This document shows positions 44,319 to 55,100 of a stretch of DNA of 64,000 nt, piece after piece (the stretch's first letter is position 1; each line of letters starts with the position of its first letter). The notes below the pieces were generated by a model. That model had not been told where the DNA came from and did not search any database. It saw only the letters and a list, made by a program, of their open reading frames with translations. The DNA lies in NCBI GenBank assembly GCA_023053575.1, contig JAKZAP010000006.1:11417280-11481279 (forward strand), given 5' to 3'. The DNA is from Branchinecta lynchi. Its lineage: Eukaryota; Arthropoda; Branchiopoda; Anostraca; Branchinectidae. Both the position numbers and the translations under genes were made by a program.

Positions 44319-45644
44319 GATGGGTTTCGAAATTTTCGCCTGCACAGCAAAGTTTTAAGATTACACGGAAATCTTTGTATTTTAGCATAGAAGAGGCTGA
44401 CACGGCAAGGTTTGAAGATAATCGGAGTGTCAAATACAGACGGATAGATGTGTGACACCATAGGGATCCTGATCCTTACATTTTTGGAATCCCATAAATA
44501 CACTCTGTCGTAAGGGTTTCCTAAATTTCTCCTGGGGCGCCTTTGGTAATAGCCCATTCTCATTTGATGGAAGTGGAAGGGAATTTGTACTTTTGGGTCC
44601 CGTGGAGCCACATTAAAAGCTGGAATTTGTATGGGAAGTAGTAGGATTTTTCAGTAGGAAAAAAGGCGAATTTGAAAATTTTTGCCTGCGGTACTCAGTT
44701 CAAAAATCATTTTGTCCAGTGGTTAAAAGCGACTACTGGAGCTTGGCTTTTACCATTGAAGGCTGAAATGAATGCCTGCTGGATTTCGATGTTTATGTTT
44801 CTTAAAATTCGTACTATTTTAAGACTATTGTTATAACCGGTAGAATTCTTGAGCCTTAGCGGGCATTATCCAGCCACATGTTTTTCGGTCGTCACCTCCC
44901 CCCCCCCCCCCCCCCCCCTCCGACATACACACAGACGGGCGTAATTATCGGGTATTGCAGGACGCAGGAGAGGGATTATTCTTTGAAGAAAAAGTGATTT
45001 TTAGGGATTTGTCTACCTGGATTTGGGATTTTTCAAAAGAGAAGTGACAAAAAGAGAAAACACTAGTTGCGTTTAACAGATACCATGGTATCTGTTATCA
45101 CGGTACCTGGATCTGTAATTAGTCGTTTTTGCAATTACCGTGGTATCTGAAATACGGTTGCACTGCAAAAACGACAGTTGCCGAAATTGCGCTTTTCGAA
45201 GTCATCACAAAAGAAAAACAGATATAATATATATAATATCTTTTTTACCGATATGAACGGTATGAAAAAAACGATCTGAAAAAAACGATAGGAAATATTC
45301 AACAGTTTTGACGAAAAACCGCGGCGCTTCGCGCAGACTCGGTTAGTTTTTACAGATATGAACGGCATCGTCTGATTCCTGTAGTTCCTGTTACTTATTG
45401 GTTTATTATTTTATTACTAGAATGTCATTTTCTGTAACTTTTTAGAACTTGTAACGTTAATATTTCTTGAGCCGGCTGGTGCTGTGTTTTTGGACAGTCG
45501 TATATTTTGAAGTCCTCCCCCCCCCCCTCCCATGCCCAAGCCCTTCGAACCGCCCCTGCAGATATTCAGTCACATCACTAAGTGCCTAACTGCTTTCCCA
45601 CCAATTAGACAAAAACTGCTGAAAGTGAGATGACTTTTTCAGAT
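44319..45644. other. Unassigned DNA, repeat fragments
   Basis: A C-run of about 20 lies at 44899-44918, GATACCATGGTATCTGTTAT inverted motifs at 45075-45160 (related to 18150-18245), and AT-rich (TATAA)n near 45220. No credible gene; the minus frame at 45135-45368 is AT-rich shadow. Confidence 0.45.
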
Positions 45645-46211
45645 AGAGAGATTGCACCATACCCGACGAAAACGGACAGGATCATAACGAAAACATTATA
45701 ACATTAGGAAATAGGACTTTCAACTTTGAAATTAAATTATCGGCGTTTTATCATCAGTCTGAGCCAGGGACTTGCTGGAAATGTTAATTGGGTTATTTCT
45801 TAACTGTATAATTCTATTTTGCAAAAGAGTTTCAATGGAAGTAAGAGTTTGAAGGCGTCAGAGTTTGTAAACAAAGACGGAGTCTCGTCCTATTGGTCGA
45901 TTATGACACATTTTTTCCAATCCGCGTCATCGCGGACAAATAGGATTCGAGACTCCGTGTTTATGTTCAAACTTTGAAGGATTCAAGCTCTTACTTCCAT
46001 GGAAACTCTTTTGCAAAAATAGAATTATACGGTAAAGGAATAGCCCAATTAACATTTTCAGCAAGTCCCTGCCTCATAATGATAATAAAACGCCGATAAT
46101 TTAATTTCAAAGTTGAAAGTCCTATACCTCCCAATGTTAAATTTTGTTCTTATGATCCCGTGATGATGATAGAGCAATATCCGTTTTCATCGGGTAACGT
46201 GCAATCTCTCT
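45645..46211. mobile_element. Foldback MITE, about 285-bp arms
   Basis: It begins AGAGAGATTGCACC and ends GTGCAATCTCTCT. The arms pair over most of their length (TAGGACTTTCAACTTTGAAA with TTTCAAAGTTGAAAGTCCTA; GGAGTCTCGTCCTATT with AATAGGATTCGAGACTCC) around a centre near 45925 with TTTTTTCCAATCCGC. No obvious target duplication. Confidence 0.75.
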
Positions 46212-46309
46212 TTACCACAATCGGTTACCACGATAACTGCAAAAACGCCTTTCGACCATGGTATCTGCAAAAACGCAACTTGTCTGGCGTTACCACTGTT
46301 ACCTTTGGT

Positions 46310-47701
46310 CAGGGGCGTCGCAAGGGGGGGGTGCGGGGGGTGCAGCACCCCCCCCCACCTTTTTGAGATTCGGTAAAATTTTGGGCCGGAGGCCCAAAAT
46401 TTTACTAAAATTGTTCGGTATTTTTTCTATTTACGGGGGTTCGGTAGTTATGCAGAATCCTAAATAGGCTATCTGTACAAACGTCTTCGGTATAATGATC
46501 GGGATTCGGTATAATTGCCAGTATTCGGTAGTTATCACGAATTTGGTGAGAGAATTTATGAAATCATTTGGTAATTTTTCGATGCCGGAACTATTCGGTA
46601 TATTTATGGAGATTCCGTAGTTACACAGACTCCCGAATAAGCTATTGGTTCAGAATTATTCGGTGACATGATTGGGATTCGGTAATTTATTAAGTATAAT
46701 TTCCAGGATTCGGAAGTTAACCACGAATCCTGACTTTGTTCAAGCTTCGACGAAAGTATACCGAATGTGAATATTGTTCGGTAGTCTTTCGATACCAAAA
46801 AAATTCGGTATAATAACCGGGATACGGTGGTTATACAGAATCCCGAACACGCTATCGGTTTAAACTTATTCGGCATAATAACTGGGATTCGGTAACTTAT
46901 TCGTCGTGATTGCCAGGATTCGGAAGGTACCACGAACCTAGAAACTCAGAAGAGGTCGAGTGAAGCACTGGTCGCAGACAAAGGGATGATCTGTGATATC
47001 ATCGATAGTCCTTACTTTATTTTGGATCCCAAAAAGACAATCTAATCATAAATATTTCGAAAACTCCGCCTGCAGCACTTTTCGTAATGTTCTTTATTTT
47101 GTGGAAGGGCGCGTCATTTGACGGGGGTTTTAAGCCAGTTTTGGGATTGAGATTTCGAAACATTAAAAGCTAGAATTTGGATGGAAATTAAATTTGGCAG
47201 GAAAAAGCAACAAAAAATTTCGCCTGCGGCGCTCACTTTATGTTATCATAGATAGTATATTGACTAGACTGCAGTTGCTGCTGCTGCCGGAACGTGGCTC
47301 CATCCGTTTTCTAGAACTTCTTAAGAGTCTCGGTATTTCATCAACGGTAAATGATAGAATTTGTAAGAGAAGCAGCTAAATTTTAGCCTACAAAAAGAAA
47401 AAAAAATAGATTTCGAAAATTTTCGCCTGCGGCGCTCGATTTAATTTTCTATTGGCTATAATAGGTAGTAGCTGTTACTGCAATCATGCCCGGCAACGTA
47501 TTCTCCATGTGGGCTTCGCCAAAACGCCGCCTTATAGTTGGCTTATCGTCGTTCATGCTGCCTTTTATTGTTACTCTTCCTACGTAATCGTTTCTTTTAA
47601 AGCTCGAATTCTTAGTTCTAGGATTCGGTAAAATTTTTTAAAGATTCGGTAAAATTTTGGCTCTGCACCCCCCCACCGAAAATGCACTTGCGACGCCCCT
47701 G
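46310..47701 (+). mobile_element. hAT-type non-autonomous element, 1392 bp
   Basis: Terminal repeats CAGGGGCGTCGCAAG (46310-46324) and CTTGCGACGCCCCTG (47687-47701) are perfect, and the element is flanked by exact 8-bp duplications CCTTTGGT (46302-46309, 47702-47709). The interior has many ATTCGGTAxxTATxCxGAAT-type repeats, and GCCTGCGGCGCTC phrases shared with the shorter copies at 28736 and 38334. No transposase frame. Confidence 0.9.
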
Positions 47702-47910
47702 CCTTTGGTTGGAACTAATTTGTGTCAGAGTTCCATACAGGTGTGACGTCACCAATTTGATATCTGTTTTACTTAAGAAAAGAAAAAATATAGTTTGTCC
47801 TATCTGTGAGTATATATTTAATAAATATATATAGAACCGAGCGGCCAGCCAGACATCTGTCGTATTTACAGTTTGTGAAACGACCTAGAGACAATCAAAT
47901 CCTATCTTTA

Positions 47911-48686
47911 GGCGTATTCTCGCCGTTCCCCAACCCCGAGGACTCGACTTGAGGAGTCCCAGCGTTTTTGTTTGTCCCGGGGACTCACTCCCCGTATTCT
48001 CGCGAGTCCCCACGGATGTGGAATGCTTCGATTATCATCACTATAGGCCTATTCTCGCCGTTCACCAAGGACTCCTCGGGGAATCGAAGGGAATGGCGAG
48101 AACTCCATGCGGACTCCGCGTATAGAAACAGCGAGAACACGGGGAATGCTTCCTAAATGGATTTTGTTTAAAAAAAACAACATGCAGTTGACGAAATTAG
48201 TCTGGATCCACTTTATTTTTGGTTTTGCTTATTCTGATGGTTTTTAATTGGTTTTACATTGCACCAACACCAGCAAAAACTGATTCCCCTTCGAATCTGA
48301 AAGGGAGTCCTTTTTGATGATGGTGATGATAATGGGAGCATTCGTCGTCCGCTGGGACTCGCGAGAATACGGGGACTGAGTCTCCGGGACAAACAAAAAC
48401 GCGGGGACTCCTCATGTGGAGTCCTGGGGGAACGGCGAGAATACGCCTTATCATCAAAAAGGACTCCTTTTCAGATTCGTAGGGATCAGAATAAACTAAG
48501 CCAAAAATAAAGCGGACCCAAACTAGTTTCGTCAACTGCATATTTTGTTTTTGAACAAAATCCATTTTAGAAGCATTCCCCGTGTTCTCGTTATTTTCTT
48601 AGGCGGAGCCGCGTGGAGTGACTCCCTCTATTCTCGCCGTTCCCTTCGATTCCCTGAGGAGTCCCCGGGAACGACGAGAATACGCC
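47911..48686. mobile_element. Nested GGCGTATTCTCGCC MITE copies
   Basis: GGCGTATTCTCGCCGTTCCC opens at 47911. Closing GAACGGCGAGAATACGCC ends at about 48447, and another GAACGACGAGAATACGCC at 48686. An internal opening GGCCTATTCTCGCCGTTCAC lies near 48045. The layout suggests one copy inserted into another of the same family. Confidence 0.65.
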
Positions 48687-49708
48687 TTTTGGTGCTCGAG
48701 CACATGCAGTGTTGCCACCTCAAGTAAAGTTGTACTTTTTCAGTACATTTTCGTTACCTCTGTACGAAAGTACAACTTTTTCTAAAATGGCCAAACCTTT
48801 TCACGTTTTCTATACAAATTAAGTACATTTTCTTGTTTTCCTACGTTTAATGTTTTTTTTTCTACCCGTCTTCTATCTTTTTCATTCGTGCCGTAGGTGG
48901 CTGTGCCAACTGGGACGTGTCGAGAGTAACTTGAAAGACATCTCGCGTCAGTGACTCTGCTTCGGATGGCGGTGACGGTTGTCAGAGCCAAATAGAAGAG
49001 ATAGAGCTCACTCTGGAAAGCTTTGCTTCTACCCCCGAATGATATTTTTATTTTACTTCTTGTTCCCACTTCGTGTTCGTTTGTGTGATTTGTGCTTATA
49101 CTTTTTGGTGCTTTTAAGCTTATAGTCAATAGAGAGAATAGCTGCGTTTTTTGCCTTTTTCCCGTTGGTCGGTTAACCCCAATAGTAACCCCTAACACCT
49201 ATAGTAACCCCTAACACATGGATTTTCAGAAGTGATGTGCTAGAGAGCGGCGAAATCTGTAGACTAGGTCAGTACCAGACTTGTAGGCTACATCACTGAA
49301 GCTGTTAGTAAAATTTCGATTGGTGCCCCTTCAACCTCAGTCAAAATCCTTTTTTAAGTTGAAAATATTGCAAACAATATGATTACTGCATTGCAAGACA
49401 GTCTCTCTGGTAAGTAAGTAAGTATTTAATCGTGAGTAAACCAAACAAGGTATTTCACTCTAGTAGTATATAAAGCCGGGTTCTACTCCACCCTCCCCCC
49501 AATTTCAAAACCCCATTTTAACATCAATTTCTTAAATTTTAACATCCTTTTTACCAAATTATCCCCCTTTTTAAGAACATTTTTATTTTCTTACTTCCAA
49601 AATAAAGGATACAAGAAATGAGAATATTACCCTTTACTACATATAAAATACTACAATATACTACTACTTCTTTTTTTTTTTTTACATTTTTCATTTTTTA
49701 TTCAAATA
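48687..49708. other. Unassigned DNA left of the PolB element
   Basis: 48715-48830 carries GTACTTTTTCAGTACATTTTCG and its complement, a diverged inverted repeat. 49170-49217 has AATAGTAACCCCTAACACC twice. 49460-49670 is pyrimidine-rich. The left limit of the PolB element is somewhere here, but no terminal inverted repeat could be recognised. The 138-codon minus frame at 48782-49198 has no known motif. Confidence 0.4.
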
Positions 49709-50017
49709 TTACTGAGTAAACAGTTCTAAATCCACATATGTTTCTTTGTTCTTGTTTTCGCGTACAATAGGCTGCAAAACTAGATTTTTCTTTAAAAGTA
49801 ATTCGTTAGCAAAGGCATTATATTTCTGTGTTATAAACAAATCACAGGGTTTGTCATTACGATTAATGACTACAACCAACTTATCACCATATTTTGTCTT
49901 AGCAATTCTCATTTTAACGATAGTATATTTCAATCCTAGAACTAGTTCTTCTTTCCTGATTGTCTCATTGTATTTATTCATTCTGATTGTATTCAAGACT
50001 TCCTTTGTGGACTCCAT
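49709..50017 (-). CDS. Small basic protein, possible ssDNA-binding protein of the PolB element
   Basis: A 102-residue minus-strand gene starting MESTKEVLNTIRMNKYNETI.... The core LVLGLKYTIVKMRIAKTKYG then DKLVVVIN and CDLFITQKYNAF has the alternating hydrophobic pattern of a compact beta-barrel. It resembles small proteins I associate with PolB-carrying elements in arthropods that look OB-fold-like, so a role in binding single-stranded replication intermediates is an inference. The stop is followed within a few bases by AATAAA and then a 14-base A run on the coding strand. Its start codon faces the heat-shock promoter region, so it is divergent from the 238-aa gene. Confidence 0.6.
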   Translation of the reverse strand: MESTKEVLNTIRMNKYNETIRKEELVLGLKYTIVKMRIAKTKYGDKLVVVINRNDKPCDLFITQKYNAFANELLLKKNLVLQPIVRENKNKETYVDLELFTQ

Positions 50018-50110
50018 TTATTAGGGGATGATTTTATTAAATAAAAATCCAAAGCTCCTAATTACCGGCAGATCGTAACACCTGTGGTGTGAGAGATGCG
50101 TCACACTAAA

Positions 50111-50194
50111 TATTCGAGAATATTCGAGAATATTTAGATGCGTCACCTCCAACAGATAACAAGACTCGGCGGAGAAGATTCGCGAATATATATA
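50111..50194 (+). promoter_or_regulatory. Heat-shock-element promoter with TATA box
   Basis: TATTCGAGAATATTCGAGAA at 50111-50130 contains four perfectly phased alternating units (TTC 50113, GAA 50118, TTC 50123, GAA 50128). A second cluster GAAGATTCGCGAA at 50174-50186 has three more units and directly abuts TATATATA at 50187-50194. GATGCGTCAC occurs on both sides of the first cluster. The nGAAn array next to TATA is the layout of animal hsp70-type promoters. A start near 50215-50225 would be expected for the + strand gene. The symmetric elements could also serve the divergent gene at 50017. Confidence 0.75.
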
Positions 50195-50403
50195 GTGTCG
50201 CGCATCTGGTTAAGGAGACATTTGTAAACAAGTTGAGATTAAGAAGGTGTTGAAGAAAGAAAAAATTTCCAATGTAAGTATTTTTTAGTTTTCTAGCGAT
50301 AAAAACAAGGATATCCAGGTAGATATCTAGCAAGATAGGAATAGCTGCATCTGAAACAAAAAATTACGCAAATATCAAATATACCACACGAGTTATCAGA
50401 TGA

Positions 50404-50640
50404 CGAAGCGCATCACAGGAGATGAAGTAGGAATCAAATGGCCTTCAAAAATTCTGTAAAGGAATTATCTGGGTCAGATAATGTTGCGAAGCGCGTCACA
50501 CGAGATGAAGTAGGAATCAAATGGCCTTCAAAAATTCTGTAAAGGAATTATCTGGGTCAGATAATGTTGCGAAGCGCGTCACACGAGATGAAGTAGGAAT
50601 CAAATGGTCTTCAAAAATTCTGTAAAGGAATCATCAAGAT
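50404..50640 (+). repeat. 83-bp tandem repeat, about 3 copies, inside the leader intron
   Basis: CAAATGGCCTTCAAAAATTC or a variant recurs with ATG at 50438, 50521 and 50604 (period 83). Each of the first two copies opens a 34-codon frame (MAFKNSVKELSGSDNVAKRV...) that ends at the TAA in the next unit. The third copy runs in frame into the 238-aa gene, giving an alternative unspliced start. Confidence 0.9.
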
Positions 50641-50663
50641 CGTTAAAAGATTTTTATTTTCAG

Positions 50664-51380
50664 ATGAACAGCGAAGGTATTCAGAAGAAAACAGCAACCA
50701 TTCCGAAAAAGTATATGAATGGGTTGTTCAAACTGGAGAAATCGGAGCAAGAAACATTCCTTTCGCTGTGGAGTAAGGTAGTCACAGCCTCAGATGAAGT
50801 CGAAGGTGAAGACCGTACGACAGCGTGTTCCTCTGTTGACAAGAAAAAAGAGAAGAGCGTGCAGTTTTTAGCCGATATTAAAGCGAATTTACATGCTTCG
50901 CGAAGGTTTGGAAACTTCAAAGTGGACGTAAGCATCAAGAAGGTGCTGAGCAGCAAAATATGTGGAGTCAGTTTGGAACAAGCAGAACGTTTAATTATTG
51001 ATTTAAATAAAGTGGAGGTGTATTTGGATTATTTATCAGTGTTACTAAAAGCGAAAAAAGGTGAAGTGTATGCGTACATGCAAAAACTGTTCAATGACAA
51101 CCCTGAGAATCTGCACAAGTGTTTTCTTGAAGAACGATTTAAGAAATATGGAGAAAGCAAATCAACAATAAGAAGATATCTTCAGTTGTATGGATTAGTC
51201 CGCGAATATCCTGGAATAGCTTTCTGTGGGAAAGGGTACTATTGCATCGTCGAAAATGAAAAAGCTATTCGCAAAGCGATCCAAGAGGATGAGATATTGT
51301 CTTCATTACTCAAGGAGCATCCTGCGCAAGTTTTCTTATCCGATGAAGTGTTGATTGATTTTGATAATCTGAGTCTATAA
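50664..51380 (+). CDS. 238-aa protein of the PolB element, function unknown, probably spliced 5' leader
   Basis: I place the start at ATG 50664 (MNSEGIQKKTATIPKKYMNG...) because it directly follows a strong acceptor TTTTTATTTTCAG (ending 50663). A consensus donor AAT/GTAAGT lies at 50274, 50-60 bp downstream of the predicted heat-shock transcription start. The intron would be 390 bp. Without splicing the same frame could start at 50604 (258 aa). The protein is charged and mostly helical-looking, with KKKEKSVQFLADIKANLHAS, LDYLSVLLKAKKGEVYAYMQ and a C-terminal FxxYGESKSTIRRYLQLYGLV segment that reads like a helix-turn-helix. No family recognised. AATAAA at 51400 follows the stop. It is convergent with the 139-aa gene. 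Confidence 0.68.
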   Translation: MNSEGIQKKTATIPKKYMNGLFKLEKSEQETFLSLWSKVVTASDEVEGEDRTTACSSVDKKKEKSVQFLADIKANLHASRRFGNFKVDVSIKKVLSSKICGVSLEQAERLIIDLNKVEVYLDYLSVLLKAKKGEVYAYMQKLFNDNPENLHKCFLEERFKKYGESKSTIRRYLQLYGLVREYPGIAFCGKGYYCIVENEKAIRKAIQEDEILSSLLKEHPAQVFLSDEVLIDFDNLSL

Positions 51381-51471
51381 ATGTTGAATTAAGTTTTCTC
51401 AATAAATTGGTGTTTCATTGATTGAGTTATAAGCTAGATTTTGTTGCTAGGTGGTGGTTATGTGTGAAGAG

Positions 51472-51891
51472 TCACACTGGTGGAACATTCTTCTGAACTA
51501 TTGATGTATTCTTGCAATATTTATAGCCATTCAGACGGACTTGTTTCATGTATTTTTCGCGAGGAAAAAATCGAAAGGTTTTACGCATCTCTGTTTCTCT
51601 CTGAATTACCTCCTCAATTGTTAACTGTCCGCATTTTAGCATTGACAACAACTCGGTATAAAAATCATAAATAGTCCTAAATTCTGCTTTTCTATCAGCA
51701 ATGCTTAATTGCTTTTCAATTATTTCGATGATAACAGCACCCAAACTTAAAGAAGCTAGCGGTAGCACTAGAAACGCAGACATTCCTGCTGCTGAAAAGA
51801 GGAATTTGGATACAAGTAAGCTATTACTTATACGATTGTAGTACTTGTAACTGCGACGGTAAACATACATTTTCTTTTCTAATTCTTCCAT
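51472..51891 (-). CDS. 139-aa predicted membrane protein of the PolB element
   Basis: Minus-strand gene, MEELEKKMYVYRRSYKYYNR.... After a basic, tyrosine-rich N-terminus, residues 24-57 form one long or two short hydrophobic segments (SLLVSKFLFSAAGMSAFLVL then PLASLSLGAVIIEI). A soluble charged C-terminal region follows with KAEFRTIYDFYTELLSMLKC and RKTFRFFPREKY. No signal-peptide cleavage site is obvious. The function is unknown; a membrane-associated role in virus-like particles or replication foci is speculation. It is divergent from the polymerase gene, with a 29-bp tandem repeat in the shared upstream region. Confidence 0.6.
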   Translation of the reverse strand: MEELEKKMYVYRRSYKYYNRISNSLLVSKFLFSAAGMSAFLVLPLASLSLGAVIIEIIEKQLSIADRKAEFRTIYDFYTELLSMLKCGQLTIEEVIQRETEMRKTFRFFPREKYMKQVRLNGYKYCKNTSIVQKNVPPV

Positions 51892-51936
51892 TTATAATAT
51901 AATAAAATTGTTTCGAAAAATATTTCTAACAAAATA

Positions 51937-52060
51937 AAGAGTAGTAACCAAATGCCGATTTCGTCAAGAGTAGTAACCAAAAGCGGATTTTCGTTAAGAG
52001 TAGTAACCAAATGCCGATTTCGTCAAGAGTAGTAAAGAATAAAGGAAACCCGTGACTAGT
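51937..52060. repeat. 29-30-bp tandem repeat between two divergent genes
   Basis: GAGTAGTAACCAAATGCCGA starts at 51939, 51968, 51998 and 52027, with TTTCGTCAA or TTTTCGTTAA between copies. Weaker AGTAGTAAAG continuations run to about 52075. It lies between the starts of the membrane protein gene (51891, minus) and the polymerase gene (52192, plus), where a promoter or replication signal would be expected. Confidence 0.85.
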
Positions 52061-52191
52061 AGTAAAGCATGTGCGAAACCCATAAGGGCGTCGGAAAATA
52101 CATAGTAAAGGATTTGGAAAACCAGTGCTTTTCTTTACGGCTGAGAAAACGCAGACTGGGAAATTTATTAATAAAAATGTTCCCCTATTAA

Positions 52192-55100
52192 ATGATGAAT
52201 ACTACAGAGGTTATTCAGCTTTGTAAAAAGGTTATATCAAACAACAAAGCGGTTATACAAAGATTATCGCTATACACATATAATGAACTGCGGACTTATG
52301 CGAAAATTAATAAAATCAAAACAAATGGAGCTAAGAAACATGAAATAACAAATAATATAATAAACCATCTTAATAAGTATATTTTGATAGCTGAAGATAA
52401 AATTAAAATTGAACGCAGAAACGAAAGAACTCATAATAAGAACAGACCATCCGACTACAAACCAGAACCGAGATTACGAACCATTCTGGAAGATGAGATA
52501 AAAGAAAATAATATCACCATTACAAAACTAAAACAAGAATACAATGATAACAAAGAAAAAGAGACAAGCGAATTAAAGAAATTTCTGAAAAACAAGAACC
52601 TATCAACTCGCGGAAACCGAGAAGAAGTACTAAAAAGAGTTGGAGAATACTATAATAATATTATTACCAAACATAAAGATTCCGTACAGAAAAATAGAGA
52701 TATCATAAGAGATCAAACAGAAAGACGTGACAACAGTAGACAGAAACCAATTGGTTTATCCACTCTCTTTATAAATAAGAAAAAAATCAAAGAAGAAAAA
52801 TTAATTCCTGATCATTTATTTAGAAAGGAAGAAGAACAGCAGCCTACTATTTCTAGGGAAACGGAAAACCTTTATACCATCAACGTTTCTATTGAAAGCA
52901 ATGGAAGAGATGAACAAACTCTTATTGCTTTTACTTTCGCCGATTTACAGCGGCGGATGAATGAACTTTATCAATATAGAGTTCAGTTTGTAACCAGGGT
53001 TATATTCTATAGACAGGAAAATGATGAAGAAGTAGTAGTATATTACAACAGTACTTCTTGGATTTTAAATAAAAATAGCATTCTTACTCATAGTCATTTG
53101 GATGATAATAACAAGAGACTTAGTTCTTTAAGTAATACCCCTCGATCTGGGCTACAATTTAGTCGGTATGAAGGAATTGATTATAGGATGACACGAATAG
53201 AATCTTACATGGGAGGAACGTTTAAAATACTGCCAGATTTCGTAAAAAATAAAAAAGCGTGCATAAATATAAAAAATTTAGATCAAAAATGCTTTCTTTG
53301 GTCCATCTTAGCAAATCTACATCCAGCTAAGGATCATCCGGAAAGAATTTCGAAATATAAACAATATGAGAACGAATTTGATTTCGATGGGGTTACCAAC
53401 TTCCCAATGGATACTAAAGATATACACAAATTTGAAAATAGATACAACATTAAGATTTGTTTATTTCAAATTGAAAAAGAGAAAATTATCAGAAGTCATA
53501 TACTAAAAAGTACAATCAATGGCAAAACAGCTAAACATGTTATTAATTTATTATATTTCGATAATCATTATGTATTGGTAAAGGATCTGAGCAGATTAGT
53601 TGGTCCTCAAATATCTACAAGACAAAAAAAGACATACCTCTGCACTTTTTGCGGAAGGCATTTTACAAAAGAAGAACAATATGAAAAACATGAGAGTAAA
53701 AATAATTGCGAAGATCCTGATATAATAATGCCTCCTGAAGGTTCAAGTATACAATATAAAAATATTGCAAAACAAATGAAAGTACCTTATTGCATAATAG
53801 CAGACTTTGAGTCTTATAACGAAGAATACAATCAGGTAAACGGAAAGAAAACAATAAAAGTGGCCAAACAGAAACCATTTGCTTACGGATTTCAGGTATG
53901 CTGTTCCTTTGATACAAACCAGAACAAATACTATGACTATTTCGGTGAAGACGCTGCAGAACATTTTGTTAAAACCGTTACAAAAGTATCCACAGAAATT
54001 GCAAACAAATATGAAAGAAGACAAAGAAACCATACTTATACCAATGCAGAAATTACCGAAAAATGGAAAAATCTAATGAATAAGACTTGTCACATCTGTA
54101 CAACTGAAATTACTGAAAATCCTCACTTTGATCACGACCACATGACAGGAGAAGATAGGGGATTTGCTCATGCTGAATGTAATATGAAATACAGGATTCC
54201 TAGGCATATCCCGGTAGTAATGCATAATTTATCAAAATATGATTCTCATTTATTTGTTAGAGAATTGATACCTGATAACGGAATTTTTGAAAGTGCAGAA
54301 AGTTTCATATCATTCTCGAAATCAATAAGTATTACAAAAGCGGATACGGAAATAAAATATGAGATGCGGTTTATAGATTCAATTAGATTTATGGCTTCAT
54401 CTTTAGACAAACTATCAGCAAATTTAGCAACATGTGATTGCAAAGTACCTTGTAATCATCTAAGACAGAATTTCAAGTACACATCTAACAGCTTCAAAAA
54501 TGAAGATGAATTCAAAGAAATAATTAAAAAAGGGGTGTATCCCTATGAATTCGTAGATAGTTTCGATAAAATGAAATGTACAAAGTTACCACCAATAGAA
54601 AGCTTCTATTCTAGGTTGACAGGGAAAGGTATTGACAAAAGTGATTATAAAAGAGCGGTATCTATATGGAAACAATTTAACTGTGAAACATTACTTGATT
54701 ATACCAAGTTGTACCTAAAAAGTGATGTGTTAATTCTATCAGATGTTGTGGAGAATTTCAGGAACGTTTGTATACGGAATTATGATTTGGATCCACTTCA
54801 TTACTTCTCAGCTCCTGGGTTGACATGGGATTCTTTCTTAAAGCATTCAAAAGTAGAACTACCACTATTCTCGAAGGAAGACATGTATACATTCATTGAA
54901 AAGGGAATAAGAGGTGGTGTATCCCAATGTATAAAAAGATACGCAAAAGCAAATAATAAATATACAAGTGATTATAATAAGCATAAACCATCTAATTACT
55001 TAATGTATTTAGACGCTAATAATTTATATGGGTGGGCGATGTCGCAGAATTTACCAGCGAGTGATTTCCAATTCATTTCCATACCGGATGATTTGAAAGA

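Noticed and set aside
48782..49198. 138-codon minus-strand frame left of the PolB element
   Set aside because: No motif, starts in low-complexity sequence and overlaps a diverged inverted repeat; not supported as an element gene.
49170..49217. Possible telomere-like CCCTAACAC repeat
   Set aside because: Only two imperfect copies of a longer phrase; not a telomeric array.
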